Source: Chryseobacterium gleum (GTDB lineage: Bacteria > Bacteroidota > Bacteroidia > Flavobacteriales_D > Crocinitomicaceae). From it: a DNA stretch of 64,000 nucleotides. Where the stretch lies: assembly GCA_945862165.1 (NCBI GenBank), contig CAMAXI010000004.1, positions 124,001 to 188,000 on the forward strand. The letters run 5' to 3'. This document shows positions 43,808-52,778 of the stretch, piece by piece (the first letter of the stretch is position 1; the number at the start of each line of letters is the position of its first letter). The notes under the pieces are model-generated. The model had not been told where the DNA came from and ran no database searches. It saw only the letters and a program-made list of their open reading frames with translations. The position numbers were made by a program, and so were the translations under genes.

Positions 43808-44196
43808 ATATCAGATTTTTTTCACTATTAAGTAATTAAGATTTATTGATTTTTATTAATTCAAGTTCATGTAGAATGGCGACGCCATTATTGCATTTTC
43901 TTAATAAATCTAAATTTTTATGTGGCCCTCTTGAATAATTCCTTAATGGTAAAAGAGTTAAAAAATACGGTTTAATACTTGTAATCTCCATTATCTTTTC
44001 GTAAATTCAATATAAAGTTCATTGAAAAAACAATCGGTGTTAATTGCTTTAGGTATTGAATTTTAAGAGCTTTATTATTAATTCAATATTAAGTGATTAC
44101 CATTTTTTGCTATTCACAATTATGTTTGGAAAATGTAATTGGGTAACCAGTAATCGTGAATGTATTCACACATACTTTTAGTAAAAAAATAGTGTC
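43808..44196. other. Intergenic region between hemW and phoH-like gene
   Basis: This gap of 389 bases has one weak small ORF on the minus strand (43836-43991) and an AT-rich 5' region for the PIN-PhoH gene, including TATGTTTG (44121-44128). No RNA gene, repeat or strong terminator was found. Confidence 0.5.
43836..43991 (-). CDS. Possible small protein (51 aa)
   Basis: The ATG at 43991 opens 51 codons: MEITSIKPYFLTLLPLRNYS, then a segment with GPHKNLDLLRKCNNGVAILH and a TAA stop at 43836. The composition is protein-like (GPHKNLDLLRK, VAILHELELIKI). It resembles no family I recognise. It is convergent with hemW, 28 bases away. It may be a real small gene, a remnant, or chance. Confidence 0.3.
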   Translation of the reverse strand: MEITSIKPYFLTLLPLRNYSRGPHKNLDLLRKCNNGVAILHELELIKINKS

Positions 44197-45525
44197 ATGG
44201 CTAAACAAACCAAAATTTTCGTTCTCGACACATCGGTGTTGTTGCACGACCATCATTCCTTGGTGCATTTCAAGAAAAATGATGTGGCTATTCCAATCAC
44301 GGTATTGGAAGAATTAGACAAATTTAAAGTAGGAAACGAAATTAAAAATTTTGCCGCGCGAGAGGTAATTCGTTTCATTGACAAAATTGCTGGCAGTGGA
44401 AACCTGCAAGATTGGATTAAACTCGGAGGGTCAGATCTCGGTAAGTTTAAAATAGTCCTAGATTCTACGCCGACATCGATTAATGCAGAATACATTTTTT
44501 CCGTAGGTAAAAACGACCACAAAATCATCAATAGTGCATTGGTGTTAAAAGAGTCGGAACCAACGAAAGAGGTGATTTTAGTAACCAAAGACATTAACCT
44601 TCGCATCAAAGCAAAGGCGTTAGGCTTGATGTCGGAAGATTACGAAACTGGAAAGGTAGAATCCGATGTATTAGAAGAAGATGCTTTCATGAACATTGAA
44701 AATCTAGATTCTTCCATCATTCAAAGTTTATTTACGAAAGATTCCATTCCTGAAAATGGGATTCTAGGGAATAAAAAAACAGCGAATGGCTACTATGTGC
44801 TAAAAAATGGTAAAACATCTTCCTTAGCATACTACAATCCAGTAACCGACCATATTGACCGTGTCGATAAAAATTATGTATATGGTATCAAAGCGAAAAA
44901 TGCAGAACAAGCGTTTGCTTTCCATGCTTTACTCAATAACAACATCAAGTTAGTAGCGCTTCAAGGTGTTGCAGGTACAGGGAAAACATTATTAGCATTA
45001 GCAAGTGCCTTAGAACAACATAACCAATACCAACAAATCATTCTTGCACGACCGTTGGTTCCGCTTTCTAATAAAGAGATCGGATTCCTTCCTGGAGATG
45101 CAAATGATAAAATCGCACCCTACATGGAGCCTTTGTGGGATAACTTGAAATTCATCAAATCGCAATTTGGTGAAAATGAGAAAAAACACAGAGCGATTGT
45201 AGAGATGGAGAAAGAAGGTAAATTGGTGATTACGCCTTTAGCGTTTATTCGTGGTAGAAGTTTGTCAAACATCCTCTTTATCATCGATGAAGCACAAAAC
45301 TTAACACCACACGAGGTGAAAACGATCATCACGCGTGCAGGAGAAAATACTAAAATCGTGTTTACCGGCGATCTCAAGCAAATTGATACGCCTTATCTCG
45401 ACGAACACAGCTGTGGTTTAGCGTACATCATCGATCGCTTGCAAAACCAACCCTTGTTTGCGAATGTCAAACTAGAAAAAGGAGAACGCTCCGAACTAGC
45501 GAATTTAGCGAACGATTTGTTGTAG
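44197..45525 (+). CDS. PIN domain-PhoH family ATPase
   Basis: The 442-residue protein joins an N-terminal PIN nuclease domain (FVLDTSVLLHDHHSL start, acidic DTS, EELDKFK near 45) to a C-terminal PhoH ATPase with Walker A LQGVAGTGKT (about 254) and Walker B LFIIDEAQNLTPHE (about 361). Fused PIN-PhoH (PhoH2/YlaK-like) proteins are sequence-specific RNA helicase-RNases. Length and order match. It is followed by a terminator at 45545 and appears monocistronic. Confidence 0.93.
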   Translation: MAKQTKIFVLDTSVLLHDHHSLVHFKKNDVAIPITVLEELDKFKVGNEIKNFAAREVIRFIDKIAGSGNLQDWIKLGGSDLGKFKIVLDSTPTSINAEYIFSVGKNDHKIINSALVLKESEPTKEVILVTKDINLRIKAKALGLMSEDYETGKVESDVLEEDAFMNIENLDSSIIQSLFTKDSIPENGILGNKKTANGYYVLKNGKTSSLAYYNPVTDHIDRVDKNYVYGIKAKNAEQAFAFHALLNNNIKLVALQGVAGTGKTLLALASALEQHNQYQQIILARPLVPLSNKEIGFLPGDANDKIAPYMEPLWDNLKFIKSQFGENEKKHRAIVEMEKEGKLVITPLAFIRGRSLSNILFIIDEAQNLTPHEVKTIITRAGENTKIVFTGDLKQIDTPYLDEHSCGLAYIIDRLQNQPLFANVKLEKGERSELANLANDLL

Positions 45526-45544
45526 GAGAATTAATTTAGAATGG

Positions 45545-45577
45545 AAATCCCTGTGGTGAGAACTTCGGGGATTTTTT
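45545..45577 (+). terminator. Terminator after PIN-PhoH gene
   Basis: AAATCCC pairs with GGGGATTT across a loop of about 15 bases and ends in a TTTTTT run. It begins 20 bases after the stop codon at 45525. Confidence 0.7.
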
Positions 45578-45646
45578 GCGCTAATTTTCCCTCTTGTTTA
45601 CACTGAGTCCGCTCCGCTGTAATTGCATTCCTGCGTTAGATTTGAC

Positions 45647-46438
45647 TTATTTTGAAATTCCTTTTGTAAGCTTTACCCCTTTCAGCAAAGGCTTCCCTTG
45701 GATTGCTTGAACCAACGTCGCTAAAGCTAACAGTCCATATAAAATAGAAAGACCAATGGTTAATTTGTTACTTTTTAAGAGGTAATACGAAAGAATTGGT
45801 AGCACTTGTAATGCATGCATGCCAATGAAGTGAGCAACACGCAAATCACCGACGGTCTTACTCCAACCAACAATGAACCAATTAGAATTTTCGTTGAATG
45901 CGCCTACACTGTGGTTCAATCTAGAGCCCATTGCAAAACCTTCCAAAGCAAATAAGACAAAAAAGATAATTCCAAAACGAATTGCCCACACGTAATGACT
46001 TGGTAATTCTGGAAAATCGTACTTAAAAAATAGAAACCCAACATAGGCTGTATACAATGTCACTGCCGTGGCAGCTAATGCCATCATGGAGTATAAAAAA
46101 GAATAAATAGGTGTACTCAAATTATAATGTGACAATTGTCCTTTGCTTGCTTGTAACGCAATATAAAAAATTTCAAAACCGAGTAAAAGTATGACGGTCC
46201 AATTAAATAATTTCAAGTTGAAATTCGGTAAATAAGAACAATACCATCCCATAGCCCAGGCGAATAATACCGTTGAAAAAGCGAATTTAAATGGTTTGTA
46301 CCAAGCGTTAACACCATAAACTTGTGTTGTTGTAAATTTTGTTAGTAAGATAAATACGACTGAAAATAAGAGACAAACGAGTCCAAAATAAAACAATGCT
46401 TCATTTCGGAATTTAAGTTGTAGGATAAAGTCTTTCAT
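45647..46438 (-). CDS. Hypothetical seven-TM membrane protein
   Basis: The ATG at 46438 (MKDFILQLKFRNEAL) gives 263 residues with about seven TM helices. Polar loops include YGVNAWYKPFKFAFS near 42, FAMGSRLNHSVG near 170 and VGDLRVAHFIGMHALQVLP near 195-213, the last with paired His residues (HFIGMH) within a TM helix. The helix-embedded His pair could bind heme or metal, but I do not recognise the family. It is divergent from the CrtA-like gene, with 210 bases between them. Confidence 0.65.
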   Translation of the reverse strand: MKDFILQLKFRNEALFYFGLVCLLFSVVFILLTKFTTTQVYGVNAWYKPFKFAFSTVLFAWAMGWYCSYLPNFNLKLFNWTVILLLGFEIFYIALQASKGQLSHYNLSTPIYSFLYSMMALAATAVTLYTAYVGFLFFKYDFPELPSHYVWAIRFGIIFFVLFALEGFAMGSRLNHSVGAFNENSNWFIVGWSKTVGDLRVAHFIGMHALQVLPILSYYLLKSNKLTIGLSILYGLLALATLVQAIQGKPLLKGVKLTKGISK

Positions 46439-46648
46439 CAAATTATTTAATACGGGAATAGTTAGAGATTATAGTAACAATTTTAAACGCATGTAAATTT
46501 AATCATGTAATTTAAATTAAACTAGGTGAACAACCCTACACGTAAATTAATATCCGCTGTCCCCCTTTAATTCTATTCCATCTAAAGTATTTTTATCACA
46601 ACTTAATATAAATAAGTATGTTTGTTAGAACATTAAAATTTTTATTTT

Positions 46649-47365
46649 TTGAGTGCAATTACCACAATCACATTGTTTAAATTCTCTGGTTTTTGGAATA
46701 AAACTTGGGCTTTTGGACAAATGCAATTCGCCCATAGCTTTTTGCGAAAAACACCCGGACTGAATTTTTATAAATTGATGGGGAGTGGAAAAGAACCTGG
46801 ATTTAATCCACTTCCAGATTGGGGTGTTTATGCTTTGCTGTGTAATTGGGAAAATGAAGCGGCTGCAAATGATTTTTTGCATCAAGCACCCATTTTTAAA
46901 AGATACCAAGATCATACCACCGAACAATGGACAATTTTCATGAAACCATTGCATGCAAAAGGTTTATGGTCAGGGGTTAATCCTTTTACTCCTTCTACGG
47001 ATTTAGACGAAACGAATCCATTAATAGCTGTTATTACCCGCGCTACAATTCGAAAAAAAAATCTAATACAATTCTGGCGCTATGTTCCAATTTCACAACA
47101 TCCAATTATCCATGGTTACGAAGGTTTAATTTATACCAAAGGAATTGGCGAAGCACCACTGGTTCAAATGGCTACGTTTAGTATTTGGCGAAGCATCGAA
47201 GATCTCAAAAATTTTGCCTATAATAGTCCCGAACATAAAGAAGCAATCGCGAAAACACATCGGATAGATTGGTATAAAGAGGAAATGTTCGCGCGTTTTC
47301 AACCATACAAATCTATAGGTGAATGGAATGGTAAAGATCTTTTATCCAGTTACTTTACTACTTAA
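46649..47365 (+). CDS. CrtA-like (spheroidene monooxygenase family) protein, TTG start
   Basis: The 238-residue protein has the spheroidene monooxygenase CrtA pattern: ITLFKFSGFWNKTWAFGQMQ near the N-terminus, a PGLNFYKLMGSGKEPGF segment, DWGVYALLCNWE near 58, and ATIRKKNLIQFWRYVP near 129. CrtA adds keto groups at C-2 of acyclic carotenoids. The only workable start is TTG at 46649, since an in-frame stop lies 12-15 bases upstream and the first ATG would delete the conserved region. It is convergent with the carotenoid operon, eight bases from the methyltransferase. Its substrate may be a carotenoid or something else. Confidence 0.75.
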   Translation: MSAITTITLFKFSGFWNKTWAFGQMQFAHSFLRKTPGLNFYKLMGSGKEPGFNPLPDWGVYALLCNWENEAAANDFLHQAPIFKRYQDHTTEQWTIFMKPLHAKGLWSGVNPFTPSTDLDETNPLIAVITRATIRKKNLIQFWRYVPISQHPIIHGYEGLIYTKGIGEAPLVQMATFSIWRSIEDLKNFAYNSPEHKEAIAKTHRIDWYKEEMFARFQPYKSIGEWNGKDLLSSYFTT

Positions 47366-47372
47366 TTAATCC

Positions 47373-48305
47373 TTATAATGGTTTTGCAACTACGGTCATA
47401 AATCCCATAGAAACCATTTTTTCGAAGAGATAGATAGGTGAATGTAGTACCATGCCAGCAACAAATCCGATGAATCTCGGTTCCATAGATTCAGTCCAGT
47501 CAATGTGTTGTTTTTCCATTTCACTCATCCAATGTAAGGTGTAAGGCGCTAAGGAACCATAAGTTAATAACGACTCAACTTGCCAACCGCTATTTTTAAG
47601 TAATACTTCTATATTTTCTGGAGAATAAAGTCCTGTATGCCTTGGTGTATGATATCCTGCCCAATATTTCCCAAATTTACGACGGGTATAACTAGCAAAA
47701 TTTGGCACTTCAACGATCAATCTTGTTTCGGAATGTGCAATTGTAAGTAATTGTTTAAGATGTTCTTGTGGTTGGTAATCGTGTTCTAAGTAATGCCACA
47801 TGGTAATAACATCCATCGGTAATTCACCAGCAAGGTCAGCGATTTCACCGATTCTTAAGTCGATGTTTGCAAAAGATTCGGGTGCATACTTCCAACCTTC
47901 ATTACTAAAGTCAATACCAATAAGGCTGGAATCAAACGTTTTACCTAACGCACGTAAAAAAGTTGGGTTGCCACAACCCACATCTAGAATTCTACTTTTA
48001 GAAGTCAATGTAGCATATTTTTTGACCACTCCTATTCTTGCTGCATCTGTTTTTTCTTGATCTTTTTGTACAAAAGAAGCATACTTTCCCCATGCTTCTT
48101 CTGCCCGATAAGGGAGGTACGCAGAGGTGTAAAATTCTCCTAGTGAAGATTCGGGAATACGCGGGTTTAAAAAAACTAAACCACAATCTGTACATCTGTC
48201 AAAATTGTAAGATTCTGTAGTATGCGGATGCATCATTGCACCAGTTTGTATGTAGGATGTAAAGTTACTCGAATTACAAGCTAAACAGTTGCTTATGTAT
48301 TCCAT
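47373..48305 (-). CDS. Class I SAM-dependent methyltransferase with zinc-ribbon-like N-terminus
   Basis: Residues 1-50 hold a CLACNSSN...RCTDCGLVFLNPR zinc-binding pattern. Residues 90-230 form a Rossmann methyltransferase: ILDVGCGNPTFLRALG (motif I, about 97-112), LIGIDFSNEG, and MDVITMWHYLEHD (motif post II, about 160-172). A C-terminal helical region follows. It overlaps crtY by 13 bases at the end of the carotenoid operon, so it may methylate a carotenoid hydroxyl or a sugar on it. Similar zinc-ribbon methyltransferases act on polysaccharides too. Confidence 0.87.
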   Translation of the reverse strand: MEYISNCLACNSSNFTSYIQTGAMMHPHTTESYNFDRCTDCGLVFLNPRIPESSLGEFYTSAYLPYRAEEAWGKYASFVQKDQEKTDAARIGVVKKYATLTSKSRILDVGCGNPTFLRALGKTFDSSLIGIDFSNEGWKYAPESFANIDLRIGEIADLAGELPMDVITMWHYLEHDYQPQEHLKQLLTIAHSETRLIVEVPNFASYTRRKFGKYWAGYHTPRHTGLYSPENIEVLLKNSGWQVESLLTYGSLAPYTLHWMSEMEKQHIDWTESMEPRFIGFVAGMVLHSPIYLFEKMVSMGFMTVVAKPL

Positions 48306-49453
48306 TTGCGTGTAATATATTTTGTAAATGCATAAATAAAATGCGAAGAACGAAACTTCGACATTATACTCAAATCTTCTCGGAAATTTGTTTCGTCATC
48401 GAGAAATGCAAATATTTTTTGAACCGGAATTTTGGAATACATCGTTTCAAATAATGCAGGGCCCATATAGTTTTTACGGTTCAAGATATCTAAAAACAAG
48501 GAATCGTATAAGCGGAATTTTTTTGAAATTAATCCATCGTTTGCATTTCTACCTAGCTTTAAATTTTCAACAATTTTTCTAGCATTGCGCTCACAATTTT
48601 TAAAGGAATAACCCGTAGTAGGTTTAACCCATCCACCCCCTGTACCAATGCGAATATGCTTTCCAATGGAATATTTTTCGAAAGGAAAATCACTCATCGG
48701 AATTACTCCTTTTTCTTGTTCTATAATTGTATATTCTGTAATTTTTAAAATATCGCTTACATATGTTTTTAGCATCGTATCATAGGCGTCTTCTTGAAGT
48801 AAATTCCCTGAAAATAAGGTGAATTCTACTAGTGCTTCCCGTTTGTTTAAAGGTAATACATACGTGAAACTAGTAGTTTCTGGCTGTAGTAACCTAAAGT
48901 CCATCATCGTAAATTGTTCAGGATCAAAAGTATCTTCTTCCGTGCGAATAACCCAGCCTTTGAAATGTTGTAAAAGTCGTGTGTATGTATCGTCTGTTGC
49001 ATGAAATTTTTCAGGGATACGACTGTCAAAAACATAGTCTGCAGTATAGGTAGATGTCGCGCCTTTGATAGAAATTGCTGCAGCTGTTTCTACCGAAAGC
49101 ACATCATCGCTTACCCATGTAAAAATGGAACTAGCTGCAATTTCATCTTTTGCAAATCGATAAAAATCAATTGATTTTATCATTTTATAGCGATAGGGCG
49201 CTAGCGCTAATGGAATAGATTTGTTTGCTGTAAAAAAATGACCACGTGACCATTGTTTAGTCACAATATCCTCCCATAATCCATTCCCTTTTTCCCAAAA
49301 ACACCATGTTCGGTCATTTTGATCTTTAGCGGATTTTTCTAGAATCAAGATGCGTTTATTCGTAAAAAACGATTCTTTTGTTATGGCTAATGCCAAATGC
49401 AGCCCAGCAGCCCCAGCCCCTATAATAGCAATATCAAAATGTGTAGATGACAT
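48293..49453 (-). CDS. crtY: Lycopene beta-cyclase
   Basis: Start at ATG 49453 (MSSTHFDIAIIGAGAAGLHL) gives a 386-residue flavoprotein with the dinucleotide fold GAGAAGLH at 12-19, DRTWCFWE near 47, and the CrtY-type YVLPLNKREALVEFTLFS near 196 and GTGGGWVKPTTGYSF near 271. It cyclises psi ends of lycopene to beta rings; the E/D-rich catalytic motif is in the middle. It overlaps the CruF-like gene by 20 bases and the methyltransferase by 13. Confidence 0.92.
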   Translation of the reverse strand: MSSTHFDIAIIGAGAAGLHLALAITKESFFTNKRILILEKSAKDQNDRTWCFWEKGNGLWEDIVTKQWSRGHFFTANKSIPLALAPYRYKMIKSIDFYRFAKDEIAASSIFTWVSDDVLSVETAAAISIKGATSTYTADYVFDSRIPEKFHATDDTYTRLLQHFKGWVIRTEEDTFDPEQFTMMDFRLLQPETTSFTYVLPLNKREALVEFTLFSGNLLQEDAYDTMLKTYVSDILKITEYTIIEQEKGVIPMSDFPFEKYSIGKHIRIGTGGGWVKPTTGYSFKNCERNARKIVENLKLGRNANDGLISKKFRLYDSLFLDILNRKNYMGPALFETMYSKIPVQKIFAFLDDETNFREDLSIMSKFRSSHFIYAFTKYITRKWNT

Positions 49454-50096
49454 AAAAAAAAGCAAAAAAAAGTAATTGGGAAGCAAAATGATGTATCGGA
49501 AATGGATGCTTTTCACGATGTAATTCTTCTTGCAGAATGGTTTGCATAATCACTGAAATAATAAACCAATCGATAAAGTTTCGTAGCGGTGGGTAACCGA
49601 TATCCCAATACCAAAAGTCAAATAGCGGTGCATTTACTTCAATGAAAAAATCTAGAGTAACCATGAGTAGCGCGCTACAAAGAATAACCAACCATTTCTG
49701 TGCGATAAATCTTCTGCAAATACTACCAGTAATAAACGTCAAAATCATCCAATTGACACCAATTAATAAAGGAACGCCACTAATTTTTGGCCCCAAATTA
49801 TTGCCATAATGGTACTTCCCGAAAAGCAACCCGGTATGAACACCAATCCATTCAACTCCCATTCCTAATAAATAAATAAGTGACCAAAGCAGTATACTTT
49901 TCCAACCATTTTTTAAAGGGAAATTCCATAATGTAAGAAATAAACAAAGCAGAAGATTGAAAGGTGTTTTACTCAGAAACCAATCGGAATCACCTAACCA
50001 AATTCCGAGTATACCAGAAATGGTAACAAGCCAAAGTCCAAATAAAGAAATCTTTGTTTTTTGATCTAAATTGGAAAAATAAGCGATTAATTGCAT
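49434..50096 (-). CDS. cruF: CruF-like carotenoid 1',2'-hydratase (DUF422)
   Basis: The 220-residue membrane protein has six or seven TM helices and the carotenoid-biosynthesis (CruF/DUF422) signatures: GLLFGKYHYGNNLGPKISGVPLLIGVNW with breaks near 88-115, and DFFIEVNAPLFDFWYWD near 150-166. CruF adds water to the psi end of gamma-carotene or lycopene, giving a 1'-hydroxyl. It overlaps crtD (upstream) by ten bases and crtY (downstream) by twenty. Its order in the operon fits hydration followed by 3',4'-desaturation. Confidence 0.85.
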   Translation of the reverse strand: MQLIAYFSNLDQKTKISLFGLWLVTISGILGIWLGDSDWFLSKTPFNLLLCLFLTLWNFPLKNGWKSILLWSLIYLLGMGVEWIGVHTGLLFGKYHYGNNLGPKISGVPLLIGVNWMILTFITGSICRRFIAQKWLVILCSALLMVTLDFFIEVNAPLFDFWYWDIGYPPLRNFIDWFIISVIMQTILQEELHREKHPFPIHHFASQLLFFAFFYVIYTF

Positions 50097-51562
50097 AAAT
50101 CAGAATTAATTAAATCAGCTGTTATTTTAGCGGAAAGTAAGCATAATGGTATGCCTCCTCCAGGATGCACGGATCCACCACTACAATATAAGTTTTTTAT
50201 CTGTCGTGAAAAATTTGGATGTCTCAGGAAAGCGGTAAATTTAGAGTTACTAGCCGTTCCATACAATGCACCTCTATAACTACTTGTTCGTTGCTCTATG
50301 AGTGGAGGTGTTAAAATATCTTCTACTTCAATAAACGGTGTAATATCGACTCCTAATAATCGTTCTATTTTTTGTAGTATATGTTGACGCACTTGCGCTA
50401 CTAATTGTGTCCAATCTTGCCCAAAGTCGCCTGGTGCGTTTACCATGACAAACCAATTTTCACAACTATTAGGTGCATCTTTCTCTTCTTCTTTGCTGCT
50501 AATATTTATATAAACAGTAGGATCTTCATACAGGGTTTTAAGTTCAAATAAATGCTTAAATTCTGCTTGATAATCTTCACTGAATAAGATGTTATGCAAA
50601 TCTAGTTCAGGAAATTGCTTTCGAATTCCCCAATAGAAGATTACCGCAGAACTAGAACGTTCCTGGCGAAGTGCACGTTTAGGATGTGGATGATTTACCA
50701 ATAGTTTTTCATACGTAGAAAATATATCCATATTGGATACGATTACGTCCGCATAATACTTCTTGTCGCTAACTTGTACACCAATCGCACGCTTATTTTC
50801 CACTAAAATTTCATCTACTTTTTTCCCAAAATGAAATGTTACACCCTGTCGAATTGCTAATTCATATAAACTTGTCGTAATTTGATGCATTCCTCCTTTC
50901 GGAAAATAGGTGCCTAAATGCAACTCAAGGTGCGGAATCATACTCATGACCCCCGGTGTTTTATAGGGAGACGAACCGTTGTACGTAGCATATCGGTTAA
51001 ATAATTGAACCAAATGCGGTTCCTTCAATTGTGTTGCATTGAGGTTATTAAGGTCTGTACTTATTCCCATACTCGACATTTGTAGTAATGCTTTCAAGGT
51101 ATCTAATGACAAATATGTTTGAATCTTATGTAAGGATTTCTCTAAGAATATCGGTGAGGTAAGTTCGTATTTCTTCTGACCGTTTTTTAGGTAGTCTAGA
51201 AGCGTAAATGCATCTATGCCAAATTTCGCTGCAGCCTCTTGTACAAAAACCTCTCTATCTGCATCTACTGTAAAACGAAAACCATCTTCCCAAAAATAGT
51301 TACAAACGGATGTTTTACGTGTATAGGTAAAATGTTCTTCAAAACGTTCATCGAATAAACCGAAAAGTTCGGTAACTAAATCCGGTAATGTAAATAAAGA
51401 AGGGCCTGCGTCAAATCGGAAACCCGCCAGTGAAAATGCATGTAATTTACCTCCAGGATAATCATTTACTTCAAATACAGTAACATCCATACCCTTAGCC
51501 CGCAGTCGCAAGGCAGTCGCTAATCCAGCTATTCCGGAACCTATTATAATGGAAGAAGACAT
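50087..51562 (-). CDS. crtD: CrtI/CrtD-family desaturase, probably 1-hydroxycarotenoid 3,4-desaturase
   Basis: Start at ATG 51562 (MSSSIIIGSGIAGLATALRL) gives a 491-residue FAD enzyme. It has the N-terminal GSGIAGLA fold, FEVNDYPGGKL near 32, and the C-terminal YCSGGSVHPGGGIPLCLLSA FAD motif near 463-482. The segment RFDAGPSLFTLPDLVTELFG near 49-68 looks more like flavobacterial CrtD than CrtI, whose equivalent tends to read GPSWYWMP. It probably adds the 3',4' double bond after CruF hydration. Housekeeping CrtI phytoene desaturation remains an alternative. It is first in the four-gene operon. Confidence 0.8.
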   Translation of the reverse strand: MSSSIIIGSGIAGLATALRLRAKGMDVTVFEVNDYPGGKLHAFSLAGFRFDAGPSLFTLPDLVTELFGLFDERFEEHFTYTRKTSVCNYFWEDGFRFTVDADREVFVQEAAAKFGIDAFTLLDYLKNGQKKYELTSPIFLEKSLHKIQTYLSLDTLKALLQMSSMGISTDLNNLNATQLKEPHLVQLFNRYATYNGSSPYKTPGVMSMIPHLELHLGTYFPKGGMHQITTSLYELAIRQGVTFHFGKKVDEILVENKRAIGVQVSDKKYYADVIVSNMDIFSTYEKLLVNHPHPKRALRQERSSSAVIFYWGIRKQFPELDLHNILFSEDYQAEFKHLFELKTLYEDPTVYINISSKEEEKDAPNSCENWFVMVNAPGDFGQDWTQLVAQVRQHILQKIERLLGVDITPFIEVEDILTPPLIEQRTSSYRGALYGTASNSKFTAFLRHPNFSRQIKNLYCSGGSVHPGGGIPLCLLSAKITADLINSDLCN

Positions 51563-51796
51563 GTAATTTCTAATTGGTTTAACTTTTTCCTCAAATGTAT
51601 AATACATGCAATGTATACTTTAAAAGTAATTAAATTTTCCCCATAGAAATAATATAAAATGTAAAAAAAGCTTGTAGACACTTAGTCGTATAATTTAGAG
51701 TTTATTATAGTTTGGTTTTGGTCCAGTTTTTTCTTCGTTTCCATTCCACTCAACTTCTCCCGATCTTCCCTTGCCATTTCCTTATATTTTGTGACC

Positions 51797-51825
51797 TTTG
51801 TGCAAAAAAAACTTTGAGTACTTTG
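51797..51825 (+). promoter_or_regulatory. Bacteroidota-type promoter before DUF2797 gene
   Basis: A TTTG -33 element (51797-51800) and TACTTTG (51819-51825) are separated by 18 bases, close to the TTTG-N19-TAnnTTTG consensus. The expected start site near 51832 precedes the ATG at 51848. Confidence 0.45.
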
Positions 51826-51847
51826 TGTTAACCAAACTTACCATATC

Positions 51848-52645
51848 ATGAAAGGTCAGCTCCATAAAATGCGTGTAACGCAAGATTCACCGATACAGTA
51901 TTTTTTAGAACTTGATACCACAATCTGCATGAACGATTATATCGGTAAAGCGATTAAACTTTCTTGGAACGGTGTCATTCAATGTGTTTCTTGTCAAAAG
52001 GTAACGAAAAGTTCCTTTGGACAAGGTTTTTGTTATACCTGTTTCACGCAATCTGCATCGGCTGCAGAATGTATAATTCGACCAGAATTGTGTCGTGCGC
52101 ACCTTGGAGAGGGGAGAGATGTGGCTTGGGAAGAAGCGAATCATAACCAACCGCATGTGGTCTATTTTGCACAGTCAGACATTGTAAAAGTGGGAGTGAC
52201 ACGTGAAACGCAAATCCCTACACGCTGGATTGATCAAGGTGCGGTGGCTGCAATCAAAGTCGCAGAGACACCTAATCGTTATTTGGCTGGTGTGTTAGAA
52301 GTTGCGTTAAAAGATCATTTTTCAGATAAAACAAACTGGCAACGCATGTTGCGTAACGAAGTCGATGAGAGTATCGATTTAGTAGAAGAAAAATGGCAGT
52401 TAGAAGGGATATTACCAGACGATTTATTACAATATTTCACCGAAGATGATACCATAGAAGAATTCGAATACCCTGTAAATCAATACCCTATAAAAGTAAA
52501 AAGCATGGCTTTGGAAAAATTAGGTTCCGTATCTGGAATCTTACAAGGCATCAAAGGACAGTACCTATTATTTGATGGGGATCGCGTCATCAATTTGCGC
52601 AAATATTCAGGATATATGGTGGAATTCAGGAATGATGAATTCTGA
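51848..52645 (+). CDS. DUF2797 family protein
   Basis: The 265-residue protein begins with a strand-rich segment and a zinc-binding set of Cys residues: CVSCQKVTKSSFGQGFCYTC (about 45-64), then CIIRPELCRAH. The later VYFAQSDIVKVGVTRETQIPTRW segment resembles GIY-YIG nuclease-like strands. A C-terminal region (GILQGIKGQYLLFDGDRVINLRKYSGYMVEF) resembles the DUF2797 tail. The biochemical role is unknown; an RNA or DNA link is possible. It is followed by a hairpin element and the convergent PhnA gene. Confidence 0.82.
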   Translation: MKGQLHKMRVTQDSPIQYFLELDTTICMNDYIGKAIKLSWNGVIQCVSCQKVTKSSFGQGFCYTCFTQSASAAECIIRPELCRAHLGEGRDVAWEEANHNQPHVVYFAQSDIVKVGVTRETQIPTRWIDQGAVAAIKVAETPNRYLAGVLEVALKDHFSDKTNWQRMLRNEVDESIDLVEEKWQLEGILPDDLLQYFTEDDTIEEFEYPVNQYPIKVKSMALEKLGSVSGILQGIKGQYLLFDGDRVINLRKYSGYMVEFRNDEF

Positions 52646-52677
52646 TTTATGAATTATTTGGATGAAATAAATTAGAT

Positions 52678-52765
52678 TTTTCGAGGCAAACAAAAAAATA
52701 ATTTCCGCAGTTTACATTAGTAAATGAGGAAATTAATTTTGCAGTTGAACGTTGAAAAAGTATTT
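52678..52765. repeat. Hairpin element, copy 2
   Basis: This element fills the 133-base gap between two convergent genes. It shares TTTTCGAGGCA, the inner stem TTTAC-ATTA-GTAAA with TGAGG, and a 3' GAACG..GAAAAAG with copy 1 (33608-33691). Its middle stem AATTTCC/GGAAATT differs in sequence from copy 1 but still pairs. Confidence 0.7.
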
Positions 52766-52778
52766 TATTTCATTCAGA

